Shown here in pieces: positions 1-7,923 of a stretch of 64,000 nt of DNA. The position numbers were made by a program, and so were the translations under genes. Each line of letters opens with the position of its first letter. Position 1 is the first letter of the stretch. Source of the stretch: Oceanobacillus iheyensis HTE831 (lineage in GTDB: Bacteria; Bacillota; Bacilli; Bacillales; Amphibacillaceae); contig NC_004193.1 in the NCBI RefSeq assembly GCF_000011245.1, positions 2,396,501-2,460,500 on the forward strand, given 5' to 3'. Below the pieces are notes generated by a model. That model ran no database searches, was not told the origin of the DNA, and saw nothing but the letters and a program-made list of their open reading frames with translations.

Positions 1-166
1 CCAATTCAATGGCTACAGCATCTTCTTGATCACTTAATAAGGCTGTCCCTACTCGATCACCATCTACATTATACATTTCTATTGTTAGTGATTTCGGATT
101 ATGAAGCAAACACGCAGATAATAACAATGTAAGGCTCATTATTAATCCTAATATTAGAGGACGCAT
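1..166 (-). CDS. Cu/Zn superoxide dismutase-like lipoprotein, N-terminal part (runs off window)
   Basis: Only the first 55 codons lie in the window. The reading begins MRPLILGLIMSLTLLLSACL, a short hydrophobic signal ending in a lipobox (LSAC), so the mature protein should be lipid-anchored outside the membrane at a Cys near residue 19. The sequence after it (IEMYNVDGDRVGTALLSDQE) resembles the first strands of Cu/Zn superoxide dismutases such as B. subtilis YojM (xxxxxDGxxVGTAxLxE). The copper and zinc ligands would lie further on, outside the window, so activity cannot be judged. An AAAGGAG ribosome-binding site sits 8 bases before the ATG at 166. The family call rests on a short match and could be wrong; the lipoprotein call is firmer. 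Confidence 0.55.
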   Translation of the reverse strand, partial: MRPLILGLIMSLTLLLSACLLHNPKSLTIEMYNVDGDRVGTALLSDQEDAVAIEL

Positions 167-245
167 AACATAGACTCCTTTCCTCTTTTATATCAGTATC
201 TGCAATGTTTGATAATCTAAACAAAAAAGTGAATGTTTCTTTAAA

Positions 246-330
246 GAGGCTGTTTTAAAAAGTTCGGTGAAAGTGACACTTATCATGCGAACCTCCTGCT
301 AAAATTGCCCACATCCTGTGGAAGCTAGCT
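246..330. repeat. Dispersed repeat, family R2, copy 1
   Basis: Bases 296-326 (CTGCTAAAATTGCCCACATC continuing CTGTGGAAGCT) recur with few changes at 55775-55833. Both copies start with a GCTGTT(C/T)(A/T)AAAA-like motif 30-50 bases earlier and contain the small palindrome CCACATCCTGTGG. No ORF crosses it. Copy 1 has no clear matching right end. This is probably a non-coding dispersed repeat; its borders are approximate. Confidence 0.5.
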
Positions 331-434
331 TAATTTTCCAAATCTCATGTATAAATTGTCTACGTTCCAGGACTCAGAGCTAGGCCGCTTCCTTTCGCCC
401 CTTTCCATCCTCCTTCTTGATCACGTACTTACAG

Positions 435-650
435 CTATTTTGTAGGTGAATCTGTCTGTTTAGCTTGTTTTATTTCTTTGCTATATTTTTCATTAAACTT
501 TTTTTCATCATTTCTTGATTTTTTCATCATCAATCGCATAGCAACTACTGTCAAAACAATAAATATCGCTAGTGAAATCACTGCTGGTATATATTCGGTT
601 TTATCTTCTGGGAAATATAGAAATGGCATCAAAATTATCATTTTTATCAT
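435..650 (-). CDS. Small hypothetical membrane protein
   Basis: A 71-residue protein that I do not recognise as a named family. It has a hydrophobic N-terminus (about residues 1-14), a strong transmembrane segment (about residues 20-40), then a lysine/glutamate-rich tail of about 30 residues that would lie in the cytoplasm. An upstream in-frame ATG at 686 would add 12 residues, but the ATG at 650 is preferred because GGGAAAGGTGTG precedes it at usable spacing and the extension has no ribosome-binding site. No partner gene is evident: the upstream neighbour kapB is divergent and the downstream gene lies beyond repeat R2. Confidence 0.55.
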   Translation of the reverse strand: MIKMIILMPFLYFPEDKTEYIPAVISLAIFIVLTVVAMRLMMKKSRNDEKKFNEKYSKEIKQAKQTDSPTK

Positions 651-767
651 TGTATTCACACCTTTCCCACCTATTATAACAAACATGACTCCGTTTCCAA
701 ATACTAGATAAAAACGTTCGCATTTTTATCATATTTTTGGCAAAATGGGTAAAAGGAGTGATACAAA

Positions 768-1190
768 TTGAGTACCTTTAATAATGGAGATATTGTGAAA
801 GCACATTATAAATCAGGAACCTATATTGGAATTATCAAAGAAGATCGTGGACAACAATATCTGGTAGAAGTAAGAGCAGTATTAAAACATCCTCTTCAAG
901 GAGATTTGCATAACTACGGACAAACTGGTGAGGATGTTTTCTTCCATGAGCGAAAAGCACTTTCCTATAAAGAAAAAATGAACGTTAAAAAACCAGCTGT
1001 TCATATCTATGATACGGAAGAAATCCCATCTTATAGCGAATCATTACAAACAGCAGTCGTTAATTATAAAGAAAAACTAGCTGATAATCCAACTGCTTTT
1101 GATTTACAATGTCTAAAGAAATTAGAACAACTAGAAGAAACTCATTATAAAAATAACGGTTCTAAGTCAAATGTTGGGGTGAGCAATTAG
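768..1190 (+). CDS. kapB: Kinase-associated protein B, C-terminus rewritten by IS insertion
   Basis: KapB-family protein; in B. subtilis KapB helps KinB feed phosphate into the Spo0F/Spo0A phosphorelay at the start of sporulation. The N-terminal GDIVKAHYKSGTYIG and the QGDLHNYGQ..FFHERKAL core match the family from memory. The start is TTG at 768, ten bases after AAAAGGAG. The IS inserted after codon 130: bases 1158-1190 belong to the IS left end and supply the last ten residues (GSKSNVGVSN) and the stop. Joining base 1157 to base 2532, with one target duplication removed, restores an original ending of HHN then TAA, a 133-residue protein. The conserved core is intact, so function may survive, but the gene has lost its own terminator at 2547-2583. 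Confidence 0.88.
   Translation: MSTFNNGDIVKAHYKSGTYIGIIKEDRGQQYLVEVRAVLKHPLQGDLHNYGQTGEDVFFHERKALSYKEKMNVKKPAVHIYDTEEIPSYSESLQTAVVNYKEKLADNPTAFDLQCLKKLEQLEETHYKNNGSKSNVGVSN
1150..1157. repeat. Target-site duplication of ISL3 element 1, left copy
   Basis: AAAATAAC lies directly before the left inverted repeat and is repeated exactly at 2524-2531 after the right inverted repeat. Eight-base duplications are the norm for ISL3-family elements. Confidence 0.9.
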
Positions 1191-2523
1191 CTCACTCCTA
1201 TTTATATTAAACCACTTTCTTTTTATATTGATGATGTAATAGTATTCTTGCTCGAAAGCGATCGAATCGCCTAAATCCAAATGCATTTCGTTTTATAACC
1301 TTTGTTTGATTGTTGATTCCTTCGATATAACCATTATGTAAATCAAAGGCAAAACTATTCATAATTTCTTTTTGCCAATTATGAAAGGTTTCTTTTGCTT
1401 TTAGGAATTCCGGCAGCCCTGCATTTTGCACAAGTTCATAAAACTGATAGAGATACTTTTTAGTATTTTTTAAAGCAGTAGGGCCGTTGGCCTTGGCTAG
1501 TTGAAACCAGACAATATACGCTTCTTTTAACTCATGGGCGCGTTTTAAATCTGGTGACATGTGTAAATAGCGATCTAAATACCATTGTTGCTTTTTCGTT
1601 AACTTCGATTGCTTTTTATAAAACACATGTCGCATACGTTTACACTTCTTCCGATCATAATCATGAAACTCTCTCTGTACACGAATTCTCACTCTTTCTA
1701 AAGCCCAATATATATATCGTGTAAAATGAAAACGATCGGCGATAACAATGGGGTGCCCTAATGCCTTATCAACAGCTGCTTTAAAGGATGGACTCATGTC
1801 CATGACTACAAATTCTACCTTCTCACCATGCATCCTTAGATAATCCACTAATGTATCTTTTTTACGATCTTTTAAAATCTCTAAAGGTTTTCTATTAATC
1901 GGATCAGCTATAACCGTTTGATACTTCTCGTTCCCTGCATCCCCTTTATACTCATCAATCGCTATCACTTTAGGCAATGCTTGTGTTTCCTTCATCTTCG
2001 ATGCAGTAATCTCATCAAATCGACGCATAATGGTAGTTGGCGATGTATGAAAACGTGTCGCCACGTCTCGAAAGCTTTTTCCATGAACAAGCTCTAATGA
2101 CAATACTTGATTAAACTCAATGGATTGTCTTTTATAACGTTTGACTAAAGGGTTTCTTTCAAAAAATCGCTTTCCGCAGAAAACGCATTTATATCTTCTC
2201 TTTCGGTAAAAAATAATCGTTTGCCTTCCGAATATGCTAGGATGACGGACTTTCTGCGTACGATAATCGTGTACCTTGTTTGTCCACTCTCCACACTGTG
2301 GACAACGATGAGAGGTTCTCTCCAACTCCCACCTAATGTAATAAATACCTTCTCGTACTTCTGTATCTAATATATTTCCTTCTTCCAACCCAGGTAATGT
2401 TATGTTAGAATTCAATTGCACGCATCTCCTTTTTGTTTGGTTTAGTGGTTTAAACAATGATAACAAAAATAGGAGATTGCGTGTTTTTTATTTTTCTTTT
2501 ACCCCAACAAATATTATAGAGCC
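1158..2523 (-). mobile_element. ISL3-family insertion sequence 1 (1366 bp)
   Basis: Both ends are visible. The left terminal repeat is 1158-1180 (starts GGTTCTAAG, ends TGTTGGGGT) and the right is 2501-2523 (read inward: GGCTCTATA ... TGTTGGGGT). They match at 16 of 23 positions. A perfect 8-bp target duplication flanks the element, and it holds one transposase gene on the minus strand. The element lies in the 3' end of kapB and separates it from its terminator. An intact ORF plus a perfect duplication suggest a fairly recent insertion. I did not assign an IS name. Confidence 0.93.
1207..2415 (-). CDS. ISL3-family transposase
   Basis: DDE-type transposase of about 402 residues. An N-terminal zinc-binding region (CPQCGEW near residue 35 and CVFCGKRFFE near residue 75) is followed by a helix-turn-helix segment (HTSPTTIMRRFDE) and the catalytic core, with AIDEYKGDAG carrying the first acidic residue, VVMDMSPSFKAAV the second, and a C-terminal YIEGINNQTKVIKR block typical of the family. 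The start is uncertain: AAAAAGGAG is followed by GTG (2421) and TTG (2415); TTG has the better spacing. An in-frame ATG exists at 2466 without a ribosome-binding site. Residue pattern matches the second ISL3 transposase in this window, but the two are clearly different elements. Confidence 0.92.
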   Translation of the reverse strand: MNSNITLPGLEEGNILDTEVREGIYYIRWELERTSHRCPQCGEWTNKVHDYRTQKVRHPSIFGRQTIIFYRKRRYKCVFCGKRFFERNPLVKRYKRQSIEFNQVLSLELVHGKSFRDVATRFHTSPTTIMRRFDEITASKMKETQALPKVIAIDEYKGDAGNEKYQTVIADPINRKPLEILKDRKKDTLVDYLRMHGEKVEFVVMDMSPSFKAAVDKALGHPIVIADRFHFTRYIYWALERVRIRVQREFHDYDRKKCKRMRHVFYKKQSKLTKKQQWYLDRYLHMSPDLKRAHELKEAYIVWFQLAKANGPTALKNTKKYLYQFYELVQNAGLPEFLKAKETFHNWQKEIMNSFAFDLHNGYIEGINNQTKVIKRNAFGFRRFDRFRARILLHHQYKKKVV

Positions 2524-2546
2524 AAAATAACCATCATAACTAAAAA

Positions 2547-2583
2547 ACACCCTTGTAAAGGAATATATCCATTACAAGGGTGT
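2547..2583. terminator. Bidirectional intrinsic terminator (ptsH, formerly also kapB)
   Basis: A perfect 12-bp stem, ACACCCTTGTAA at 2547-2558 with TTACAAGGGTGT at 2572-2583, has an A-run on the left that reads as T on the minus strand. It ends ptsH. Before the IS inserted it lay just after the kapB stop codon and would also have served kapB. Confidence 0.85.
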
Positions 2584-2605
2584 CTTAATATTATATGAAA
2601 ACAAT

Positions 2606-2869
2606 CTATTCACCAAGATGCTCTTTAATTACTTCAGCAACACCGTTAAGAGCGTCTTCTTCATCTTTTCCATCAGCAGAAACTTCGATTTCTGCGCCTT
2701 TTGGAATACCTAAAGACATAACACCCATGATCGATTTCAAGTTAACTTGCTTGCCTTTGTATGAAACTTCGATTTCAGAATCGAATTGTCCAGCTTTATT
2801 TACTAACAAAGTTGCAGGACGAGCATGTACTCCAGTTTCAGCAGTAATCGTAAATGTTTGTGATTTCAT
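2606..2869 (-). CDS. ptsH: HPr, phosphocarrier protein of the sugar phosphotransferase system
   Basis: 87-residue HPr. It passes phosphate from enzyme I to the sugar-specific EII proteins in the cytoplasm and, when phosphorylated on Ser46 by HPr kinase, acts as CcpA corepressor. His15 is present in GVHARPAT and Ser46 in LKSIMGVMSLGIPKG, so this is true HPr and not Crh, which has Gln at position 15. AAGGGTGAAATGTA precedes the ATG. Unlike the B. subtilis ptsGHI order, no enzyme I gene is adjacent: deoD diverges upstream and the next gene downstream is an IS. It is therefore a single-gene unit here, closed by the terminator at 2547-2583. Confidence 0.95.
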   Translation of the reverse strand: MKSQTFTITAETGVHARPATLLVNKAGQFDSEIEVSYKGKQVNLKSIMGVMSLGIPKGAEIEVSADGKDEEDALNGVAEVIKEHLGE

Positions 2870-3089
2870 TACATTTCACCCTTCCACACCATATTTTCTC
2901 TATGATTGTTTATGCTTGTCTATTATAACAACGTTAAATATTTCACATAAACCTACGTTTATTATATACAAAAATCATAAAAGATGAAACCGATAACTAT
3001 ATTTTTATTTATATGAATTTAATTGTTTTTCAAATACGATTATGGTAACTTTAATCTAGAAATAGCAACTAGTTCAAGGAGGCTGTAAA

Positions 3090-3797
3090 ATGAGTGTACA
3101 TATTGGAGCAAAACAAGGAGAAATTGCAGATAAAATACTTTTACCCGGAGACCCGCTCCGCGCAAAATATATAGCAGAGACTTTTTTAGAGGAACCAAAA
3201 TTATATAACGAAGTTAGAGGTATGTATGGTTACACTGGTACTTACAAAGGTGAACGTGTTTCTGTTCAAGGAACTGGTATGGGTGTACCATCTATTTCAA
3301 TCTATGTAAACGAATTAATTCAAAGCTATGATGTGAAGAAATTAATTCGAGTAGGTACATGCGGTGCTATTCAAAAAGATGTCAACGTTCGTGATGTTAT
3401 TTTAGCACAAGGAGCTACGACAGATTCTCAAATGAATCGCCTTATCTTCAACGGAATTGATTATGCACCAATTGCAGATTTTGAACTACTAAAAAATGCA
3501 TATGACGCCGGAGTAGATAAAGGACTTCATTTACGAGTAGGAAATGTATTCACAAGTGATACATTTTATCGTGATAATGCACAGCAAGTAAATGAATTAC
3601 TGGCTAAATATCAAGTACTTGCCATTGAAATGGAATCTACAGCGCTATATACATTAGCAGCTAAATATGGTAGACAAGCACTTTCTGTATTAACGGTTTC
3701 CGATCATATTATAACTGGTGAAGAAACTACTGCTGAGGAACGACAAACAACTTTTAATGACATGATGGAAATTGCTTTAGATACTATTATAAAATAA
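3090..3797 (+). CDS. deoD: Purine nucleoside phosphorylase, DeoD type
   Basis: 235 residues, the usual length for the hexameric DeoD class. It splits purine (deoxy)nucleosides with phosphate to free base and (deoxy)ribose-1-phosphate in nucleoside salvage. Family landmarks are the N-terminal [12 protein letters not shown] phosphate loop, GTCGAI, the [11 protein letters not shown] nucleoside-binding block, and VSDHIITGE containing the catalytic Asp. AAGGAGG lies 7 bases before the ATG. The gene is followed by its own terminator and is not part of an obvious deo operon here. Confidence 0.96.
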   Translation: MSVHIGAKQGEIADKILLPGDPLRAKYIAETFLEEPKLYNEVRGMYGYTGTYKGERVSVQGTGMGVPSISIYVNELIQSYDVKKLIRVGTCGAIQKDVNVRDVILAQGATTDSQMNRLIFNGIDYAPIADFELLKNAYDAGVDKGLHLRVGNVFTSDTFYRDNAQQVNELLAKYQVLAIEMESTALYTLAAKYGRQALSVLTVSDHIITGEETTAEERQTTFNDMMEIALDTIIK

Positions 3798-3804
3798 ACG
3801 ATTG

Positions 3805-3833
3805 CCCAGCTTATTCTTGCTGGGTATTTTTTT
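3805..3833 (+). terminator. Intrinsic terminator of deoD
   Basis: CCCAGC (3805-3810) pairs with GCTGGG (3819-3824), followed by a T-rich run to 3833. Confidence 0.85.
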
Positions 3834-3840
3834 ATTTGTA

Positions 3841-3871
3841 TTGTCAACCTGTTAAAATATTTAGTTGACAA
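3841..3871 (+). promoter_or_regulatory. BirA operator upstream of bioY
   Basis: TTGTCAAC at 3841-3848 and GTTGACAA at 3864-3871 form a perfect 8-bp inverted repeat with a 15-bp spacer. This is the arrangement known for Bacillus BirA operators (TTGTTAAC-N14/16-GTTAACAA). It lies 50 bases before the bioY start, where a repressor would block transcription. Biotin-loaded BirA should shut bioY off. Confidence 0.85.
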
Positions 3872-3921
3872 AATATATGAATCTATTTATAGTAAAGCTA
3901 TCAAGAAGGGAGAAAATGCTA

Positions 3922-4521
3922 ATGCAACAATTTCGAGCGATACATATAACCTATACTTCTTTATTTGTATGTCTGATGGTAATTGGTGCGAATATTGCTA
4001 TTTGGTTTCCATTTTTAACTGTACCAATTGGCGGGGCTTCTGTCCCACTTTCGTTACAAACATTTTTTGCAATTTTAGCTGGTATGATCTTAGGAAAACG
4101 ATTAGGGGCATTCGCAATGATTGTTTATATACTCATTGGTTTAACTGGATTGCCTGTTTTCGCAGGATTAAAAGGCGGCCTCTATCCAATGATTAGTCCC
4201 ACAGGAGGATTTATTATTTCATTTGTTTTTATCGCCTTCATAGTTGGGTGGATATTAGAAAATAAATCTGTTTATTCCTCTAAAGATTTGATTACTGTTG
4301 CAATTATTGGATTGATGATTAATTATACTTTAGGTGTTACTTATATGTATATAGCTATGAATGAATGGTTAGAGCTTCCTATTTCTTATTTAACTGCATG
4401 GATTGGTATGGTGCCTTTCCTAGTGAAAGATAGTGTATTAACAATCGTAGCAGCGATTACCATGATGGCTTTGCAAAAACGGGTATCTTCTATTCCTGTA
4501 ATTCAAAACATTTCACGGTAA
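3922..4521 (+). CDS. bioY: BioY biotin transporter substrate-binding (S) component
   Basis: 199-residue integral membrane protein of the ECF transporter S-component class. About six hydrophobic segments are visible, and the central GLTGLPVFAGLKGGLYPMIS segment is the BioY signature, with the biotin pocket nearby. It binds biotin and works with the shared ECF module (EcfA/A'/T) encoded elsewhere, or possibly alone at low affinity. A longer reading from 3865 is rejected because it would start inside the BirA operator; GGGAG lies 9 bases before the ATG at 3922 (an ATG at 3916 is also possible). No biotin synthesis genes are adjacent. Confidence 0.93.
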   Translation: MQQFRAIHITYTSLFVCLMVIGANIAIWFPFLTVPIGGASVPLSLQTFFAILAGMILGKRLGAFAMIVYILIGLTGLPVFAGLKGGLYPMISPTGGFIISFVFIAFIVGWILENKSVYSSKDLITVAIIGLMINYTLGVTYMYIAMNEWLELPISYLTAWIGMVPFLVKDSVLTIVAAITMMALQKRVSSIPVIQNISR

Positions 4522-4616
4522 TCGGTTGTTTCTTTATCTTCCTAGGTCTGTATGATAAAATAACAGAAACATTTACACAAATACATGTGCTTTGTAGGAA
4601 GGATGTTTCGTCATAC

Positions 4617-5096
4617 ATGACTCTGTTTTCCAATTTCCCTCTGTGGGCTGCATTATGTGCAATCGTCTTTGCACAAGTAATAAAAATACCAATTAAATTA
4701 ATATTCACCAAAGAATTTCAACCCGGTCTGGCTTTTAGTACCGGTGGTATGCCTAGTAGTCACTCTGCTGCTGTTACCGCGCTAACAACTGCAATCGGCA
4801 TTACAGAAGGGGTAACTTCCAGTGTATTTGCCCTGGCATGTATTTTTAGCGTTATTACCATGTTCGATGCTTCAGGAGTTAGAAGACAAGCAGGTGAACA
4901 AGCTGTAGTTATTAACCAATTAATTCGAGATTTCCAATTAATTACTACAAGTGCAAAAGATTGGAATAAAAAAGGTGAAACAGAAAAATTACAAGAATTA
5001 AAAGAACTATTAGGTCATCAGCCAATTGAAGTATTTTTTGGAGCGTTAACTGGAATTATTTTAGCTTTTTCCATTGCACCGTTATTCAGCTACTAA
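4617..5096 (+). CDS. yuiD: Divergent PAP2-family membrane protein YuiD
   Basis: 159 residues, DUF212 family, distantly related to PAP2 acid phosphatases and vanadium haloperoxidases. The phosphatase-like motif GGMPSSHSAAVTAL is present near residue 45, and FDATGVRR-like FDASGVRRQAGEQA and HQPIEVFFGALTG follow as in B. subtilis YuiD. Three to four hydrophobic segments place it in the membrane. The substrate is unknown. The ATG at 4617 is chosen by family length, with AGGAAGGA about 13 bases upstream. It converges on yuiC across a strong inverted-repeat terminator. Confidence 0.88.
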   Translation: MTLFSNFPLWAALCAIVFAQVIKIPIKLIFTKEFQPGLAFSTGGMPSSHSAAVTALTTAIGITEGVTSSVFALACIFSVITMFDASGVRRQAGEQAVVINQLIRDFQLITTSAKDWNKKGETEKLQELKELLGHQPIEVFFGALTGIILAFSIAPLFSY

Positions 5097-5101
5097 GAAA
5101 A

Positions 5102-5194
5102 TAAGGTTGAGACTTTGCACAGTAAACAAAAGCTGAATGGTATATCCTATTACCATTCAGCTTTTGTACACTTCTATACAATGTCTCAACCTTA
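5102..5194. terminator. Nested inverted repeat between convergent yuiD and yuiC (bidirectional terminator)
   Basis: The outer arms TAAGGTTGAGAC (5102-5113) and GTCTCAACCTTA (5183-5194) are a perfect 12-bp match. Inside them, 5126-5142 and 5151-5167 form a second perfect 17-bp stem with an 8-base loop. It is bigger than a normal terminator and almost fills the gap between the two genes. Confidence 0.75.
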
Positions 5195-5201
5195 ATCTAT
5201 T

Positions 5202-5876
5202 CTAATTAAACTGTTGACGAAATACTTGCATGGATTCATCTTCATTCAGTTCGAGGAGAGTTTCCTCTGTTAATGTTCCATCTCCCATTTCAATAACATA
5301 TACGTCTACTTCTTTCTTTCCCCATTGTTCATACACATCATCTACAGTATGATAATATAAATCAATTTTATTTCCCGTTATAGCACTTCCTTTATCAGCT
5401 ACAACTCCAAATCCATAATCTGGTATAAATAGAATTGTTCCTATTGGATATACACTTAAATCAGCAGCAATAGTAGAATACAAGTCTCGCTTCACTTGAA
5501 CACCAGAAAAAGTAATCCCATATTCTGGGTGTTCAGCAGTCTTACCTGTAGATTCAATCCCAGCTGTATAACCGGTTGCCATTACCGTATGCACAGGAAA
5601 TTGTTCTAAATCAATCGCCTCATCAATAGATGAAGGGCCTTCGATTTCATCATTACTTAAAAGCGTTTGATTTGCCTTTGCAACGTTAAGTTCTTTAGGT
5701 TTTAAGCTAACATTTTTAAACTGTTCTATAATACCTTCTGATGATGGAATGAGTTCAATGGGATTTGCCTTCACATGCTTTGGAATGAATAAATTTGTAA
5801 CTGATGTTATCTCCAAAACAGATAAGCAAATAATAGATAACATCCCTACATGTTTCATCCAATTTTTAATTTTCAT
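5202..5876 (-). CDS. yuiC: 3D-domain cell-surface protein YuiC
   Basis: 224 residues. An N-terminal hydrophobic segment (about residues 7-30) could be a signal peptide or membrane anchor. The C-terminal half is the 3D domain (VMATGYTAG..., [32 protein letters not shown]), named for its conserved aspartates and sharing the double-psi barrel of lytic transglycosylases such as MltA. B. subtilis YuiC is reported to resemble the resuscitation factor Sps and to cut peptidoglycan glycan chains; that role is inferred here. AAAGAGGTG precedes the ATG at 5876, so the upstream ATG at 5909 is not used. yuiB lies just upstream on the same strand. Confidence 0.88.
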   Translation of the reverse strand: MKIKNWMKHVGMLSIICLSVLEITSVTNLFIPKHVKANPIELIPSSEGIIEQFKNVSLKPKELNVAKANQTLLSNDEIEGPSSIDEAIDLEQFPVHTVMATGYTAGIESTGKTAEHPEYGITFSGVQVKRDLYSTIAADLSVYPIGTILFIPDYGFGVVADKGSAITGNKIDLYYHTVDDVYEQWGKKEVDVYVIEMGDGTLTEETLLELNEDESMQVFRQQFN

Positions 5877-5937
5877 GATTAACACCTCTTTGGATGTCAT
5901 CATTTCCAATCTATTAAAATTTTATTCAAAAAAGTAG

Positions 5938-6249
5938 TTAAAACATTTGATAGCCACTTTTTCGTAGAAACTTAATAACGAACCCTGATACGATTGTACC
6001 AATAAATCCAGCAATTAAAATGACAATATCTGCAAATGCTATATCAAGTAATCTTGTCCCTAAATCATTAAATGCTGTTGCAGTATTTGTGAAGTATTCT
6101 GCCATTCCTACATTATCTATAATGAGTATAACGACTATTGGGTATAAAAATGCCATTAACCAGGTTTGTCTTAATAACATATTTAATATGAATGCGATCC
6201 CAAAAAAGATAACAAAATATAGAAATACAGAAACAATTAATTGAACCAT
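5938..6249 (-). CDS. yuiB: Conserved membrane protein YuiB
   Basis: 103-residue integral membrane protein matching YuiB by position (between yumB and yuiC) and by sequence from memory. Three hydrophobic stretches (about residues 1-20, 25-45 and 65-90) and a short basic C-terminal tail (FLRKSGYQMF) are visible. Function is unknown. The start is the ATG at 6249 because AAAGGGAGAG precedes it; an in-frame ATG 14 codons upstream lacks a site. yuiB and yuiC probably form one transcript. Confidence 0.82.
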   Translation of the reverse strand: MVQLIVSVFLYFVIFFGIAFILNMLLRQTWLMAFLYPIVVILIIDNVGMAEYFTNTATAFNDLGTRLLDIAFADIVILIAGFIGTIVSGFVIKFLRKSGYQMF

Positions 6250-6308
6250 GCCACACTCTCCCTTTATCCTATGTACATATACATGAGTCATTTTATAATA
6301 AATAAAGT

Positions 6309-6345
6309 AAAAAGCAAAGGCTTAGCTAAATCTCCTTTGCTTTTT
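6309..6345 (-). terminator. Intrinsic terminator of yumB
   Basis: AAAAAGCAAAGG (6309-6320) and CCTTTGCTTTTT (6334-6345) are perfectly complementary. On the minus strand the stem ends in a T-run just after the yumB stop codon. Confidence 0.8.
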
Positions 6346-6348
6346 AGT

Positions 6349-7560
6349 CTAATGAAACATATTAAATTTTCCTTTTTTCATTAATAGCTGGATGCCACCC
6401 AATTTAAATAAATACCAATTATCGGCGACTCTCTTTAATAATGCAGCCTTCCATCCAAATAAATTCCTGCTAAACATATCCGCTATTCCATCATCACTCC
6501 CAAGGGATGTTATCCTTCCTGGAACATCAGGGAGGAATGCAGCCATTTCCTTCCCTTTAATCTTAGCATTAATGTTTCTAGCAATAAATTCTCCTTGTTG
6601 CATAGCGATCTGTGCAGTTGAAGGCAACACATTACCATTTTCGTCATAGTTTAGGGAACAGTCACCGATTAAATATATAGAATCGTCTTCAATAGAACGC
6701 AAATCATTACGTACCTTAACACGACCATGTTCCATAGAAAGATTTAATCGCTCGACTATACTATTTGCTTTCGTACCTGCTGTCCATATAACTGATTTAG
6801 TAGAAATTTTATGCTCCGATCCACCCTTCTCATAAATAATCGAATCTTCTGCACAAGCTTTTACCGTCGCATCATTTATAATTTCAACCCCTCGAGATTG
6901 CAACGAATTCATTGCATATTGAACAGCAGAGTCATCATAGCCATAAAGTACACAGTCTCTACCTTCCAATAAATACACCTTAACTAAATTTTTTTCAATA
7001 TCATATTCTTCACATATGGTAGGAATACGATTAATCAATTCACCAGCAAATTCTACACCAGTTAATCCACCACCACCGATTACAATATTTAATCGTCCAT
7101 CTGTGGGTTTATTTTCATTCGTGTATAGAGCAAAATTATATTCTATTCGTTCTCTTATGAGTCGAGCACTGTTAATATCTTTTATAGAATACGCAAATTC
7201 ACTTAAACCAGGAATTCCATATATGGCAGGTTCAAAACCTAGACTTACAATTAAAATATCATAGTAAAGTTCTTGATTTTTTAATTTCACTTTTTTTTCT
7301 TCTCTCTTTATAGAGACCACTTCATCTAATATAAGTTTTATACGATTTCGATCAATTACCTCTTTAATGTCAATTTTAGAACGATCATGATGAAGTGTTC
7401 CTGCTGCATTCTCATGTAGCCAAGTAGTCTGGTAATGGTAATCATTTTTATTCACTAATGTAATTTTTGCCTCATTAGAATGTATCAATTTTTGCATTCT
7501 TGCTGCAGCCATCATTCCCCCATAACCCGCTCCTAAAATTACGATATGCGGTTTATTCAT
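6349..7560 (-). CDS. yumB: NADH dehydrogenase-like flavoprotein YumB (type II NDH family)
   Basis: 403-residue FAD/NAD(P)-binding oxidoreductase of the type II NADH dehydrogenase family, which moves electrons from NADH to quinone without pumping ions. Two Rossmann motifs are visible: ILGAGYGG near residue 10 for FAD and VIGGGGLTGVEFAGEL near residue 160 for NADH. The IYLIGDCS block near residue 300 binds the flavin. The C-terminus has hydrophobic and basic residues that may touch the membrane. B. subtilis YumB is a paralogue of the main enzyme Ndh, so its exact acceptor is uncertain. The ATG at 7560 follows AGGAG; a GTG three codons earlier is too close to that site. Divergent from yumC. Confidence 0.9.
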   Translation of the reverse strand: MNKPHIVILGAGYGGMMAAARMQKLIHSNEAKITLVNKNDYHYQTTWLHENAAGTLHHDRSKIDIKEVIDRNRIKLILDEVVSIKREEKKVKLKNQELYYDILIVSLGFEPAIYGIPGLSEFAYSIKDINSARLIRERIEYNFALYTNENKPTDGRLNIVIGGGGLTGVEFAGELINRIPTICEEYDIEKNLVKVYLLEGRDCVLYGYDDSAVQYAMNSLQSRGVEIINDATVKACAEDSIIYEKGGSEHKISTKSVIWTAGTKANSIVERLNLSMEHGRVKVRNDLRSIEDDSIYLIGDCSLNYDENGNVLPSTAQIAMQQGEFIARNINAKIKGKEMAAFLPDVPGRITSLGSDDGIADMFSRNLFGWKAALLKRVADNWYLFKLGGIQLLMKKGKFNMFH

Positions 7561-7923
7561 TCCTCTCACAACTCCTATAACATTAATTTCTCATATATAT
7601 ATCATTTTCATTATCAATCGATAATCTCTCTTTGCAACCTAAAAAACTGTACAATTTCCTCATTCGTCTTTCTTGCTAACCATTAACGAAAAAGACAGAT
7701 CGAATACTGTTACCAAAATAAATTCTAATTGTAACCAAACTGTAATAAAGCACTTCATTATACTACATGCTTTAAATTAAATTTTCAACCTTATAATTAC
7801 CCATTTTTATGACTATGAGATGATCTTAACTACTATTCTTCAGTGCGCAAAAATACCAACATAATTCAGTTTATGATACCATTGAAATGGTTATAAATTG
7901 TTTATATAGAAAAGAGGGGACAT
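7561..7923. other. Intergenic region between divergent yumB and yumC
   Basis: About 360 bases without an ORF. It must hold promoters for both genes. I see AT-rich stretches and a small hairpin (ACCATT-GAA-AATGGT type, around 7878-7893) close to yumC, but no recognised operator or RNA. Confidence 0.6.

Noticed and set aside
2606..2869. Crh as an alternative to HPr
   Set aside because: Position 15 is His, in GVHARPAT; Crh has Gln there.
2595..2987. 130-residue plus-strand ORF across ptsH
   Set aside because: It is the antisense of ptsH, has no ribosome-binding site and its protein looks like reverse-frame HPr.
3865..3921. Longer N-terminus for bioY
   Set aside because: Would start inside the BirA operator and lacks a ribosome-binding site.
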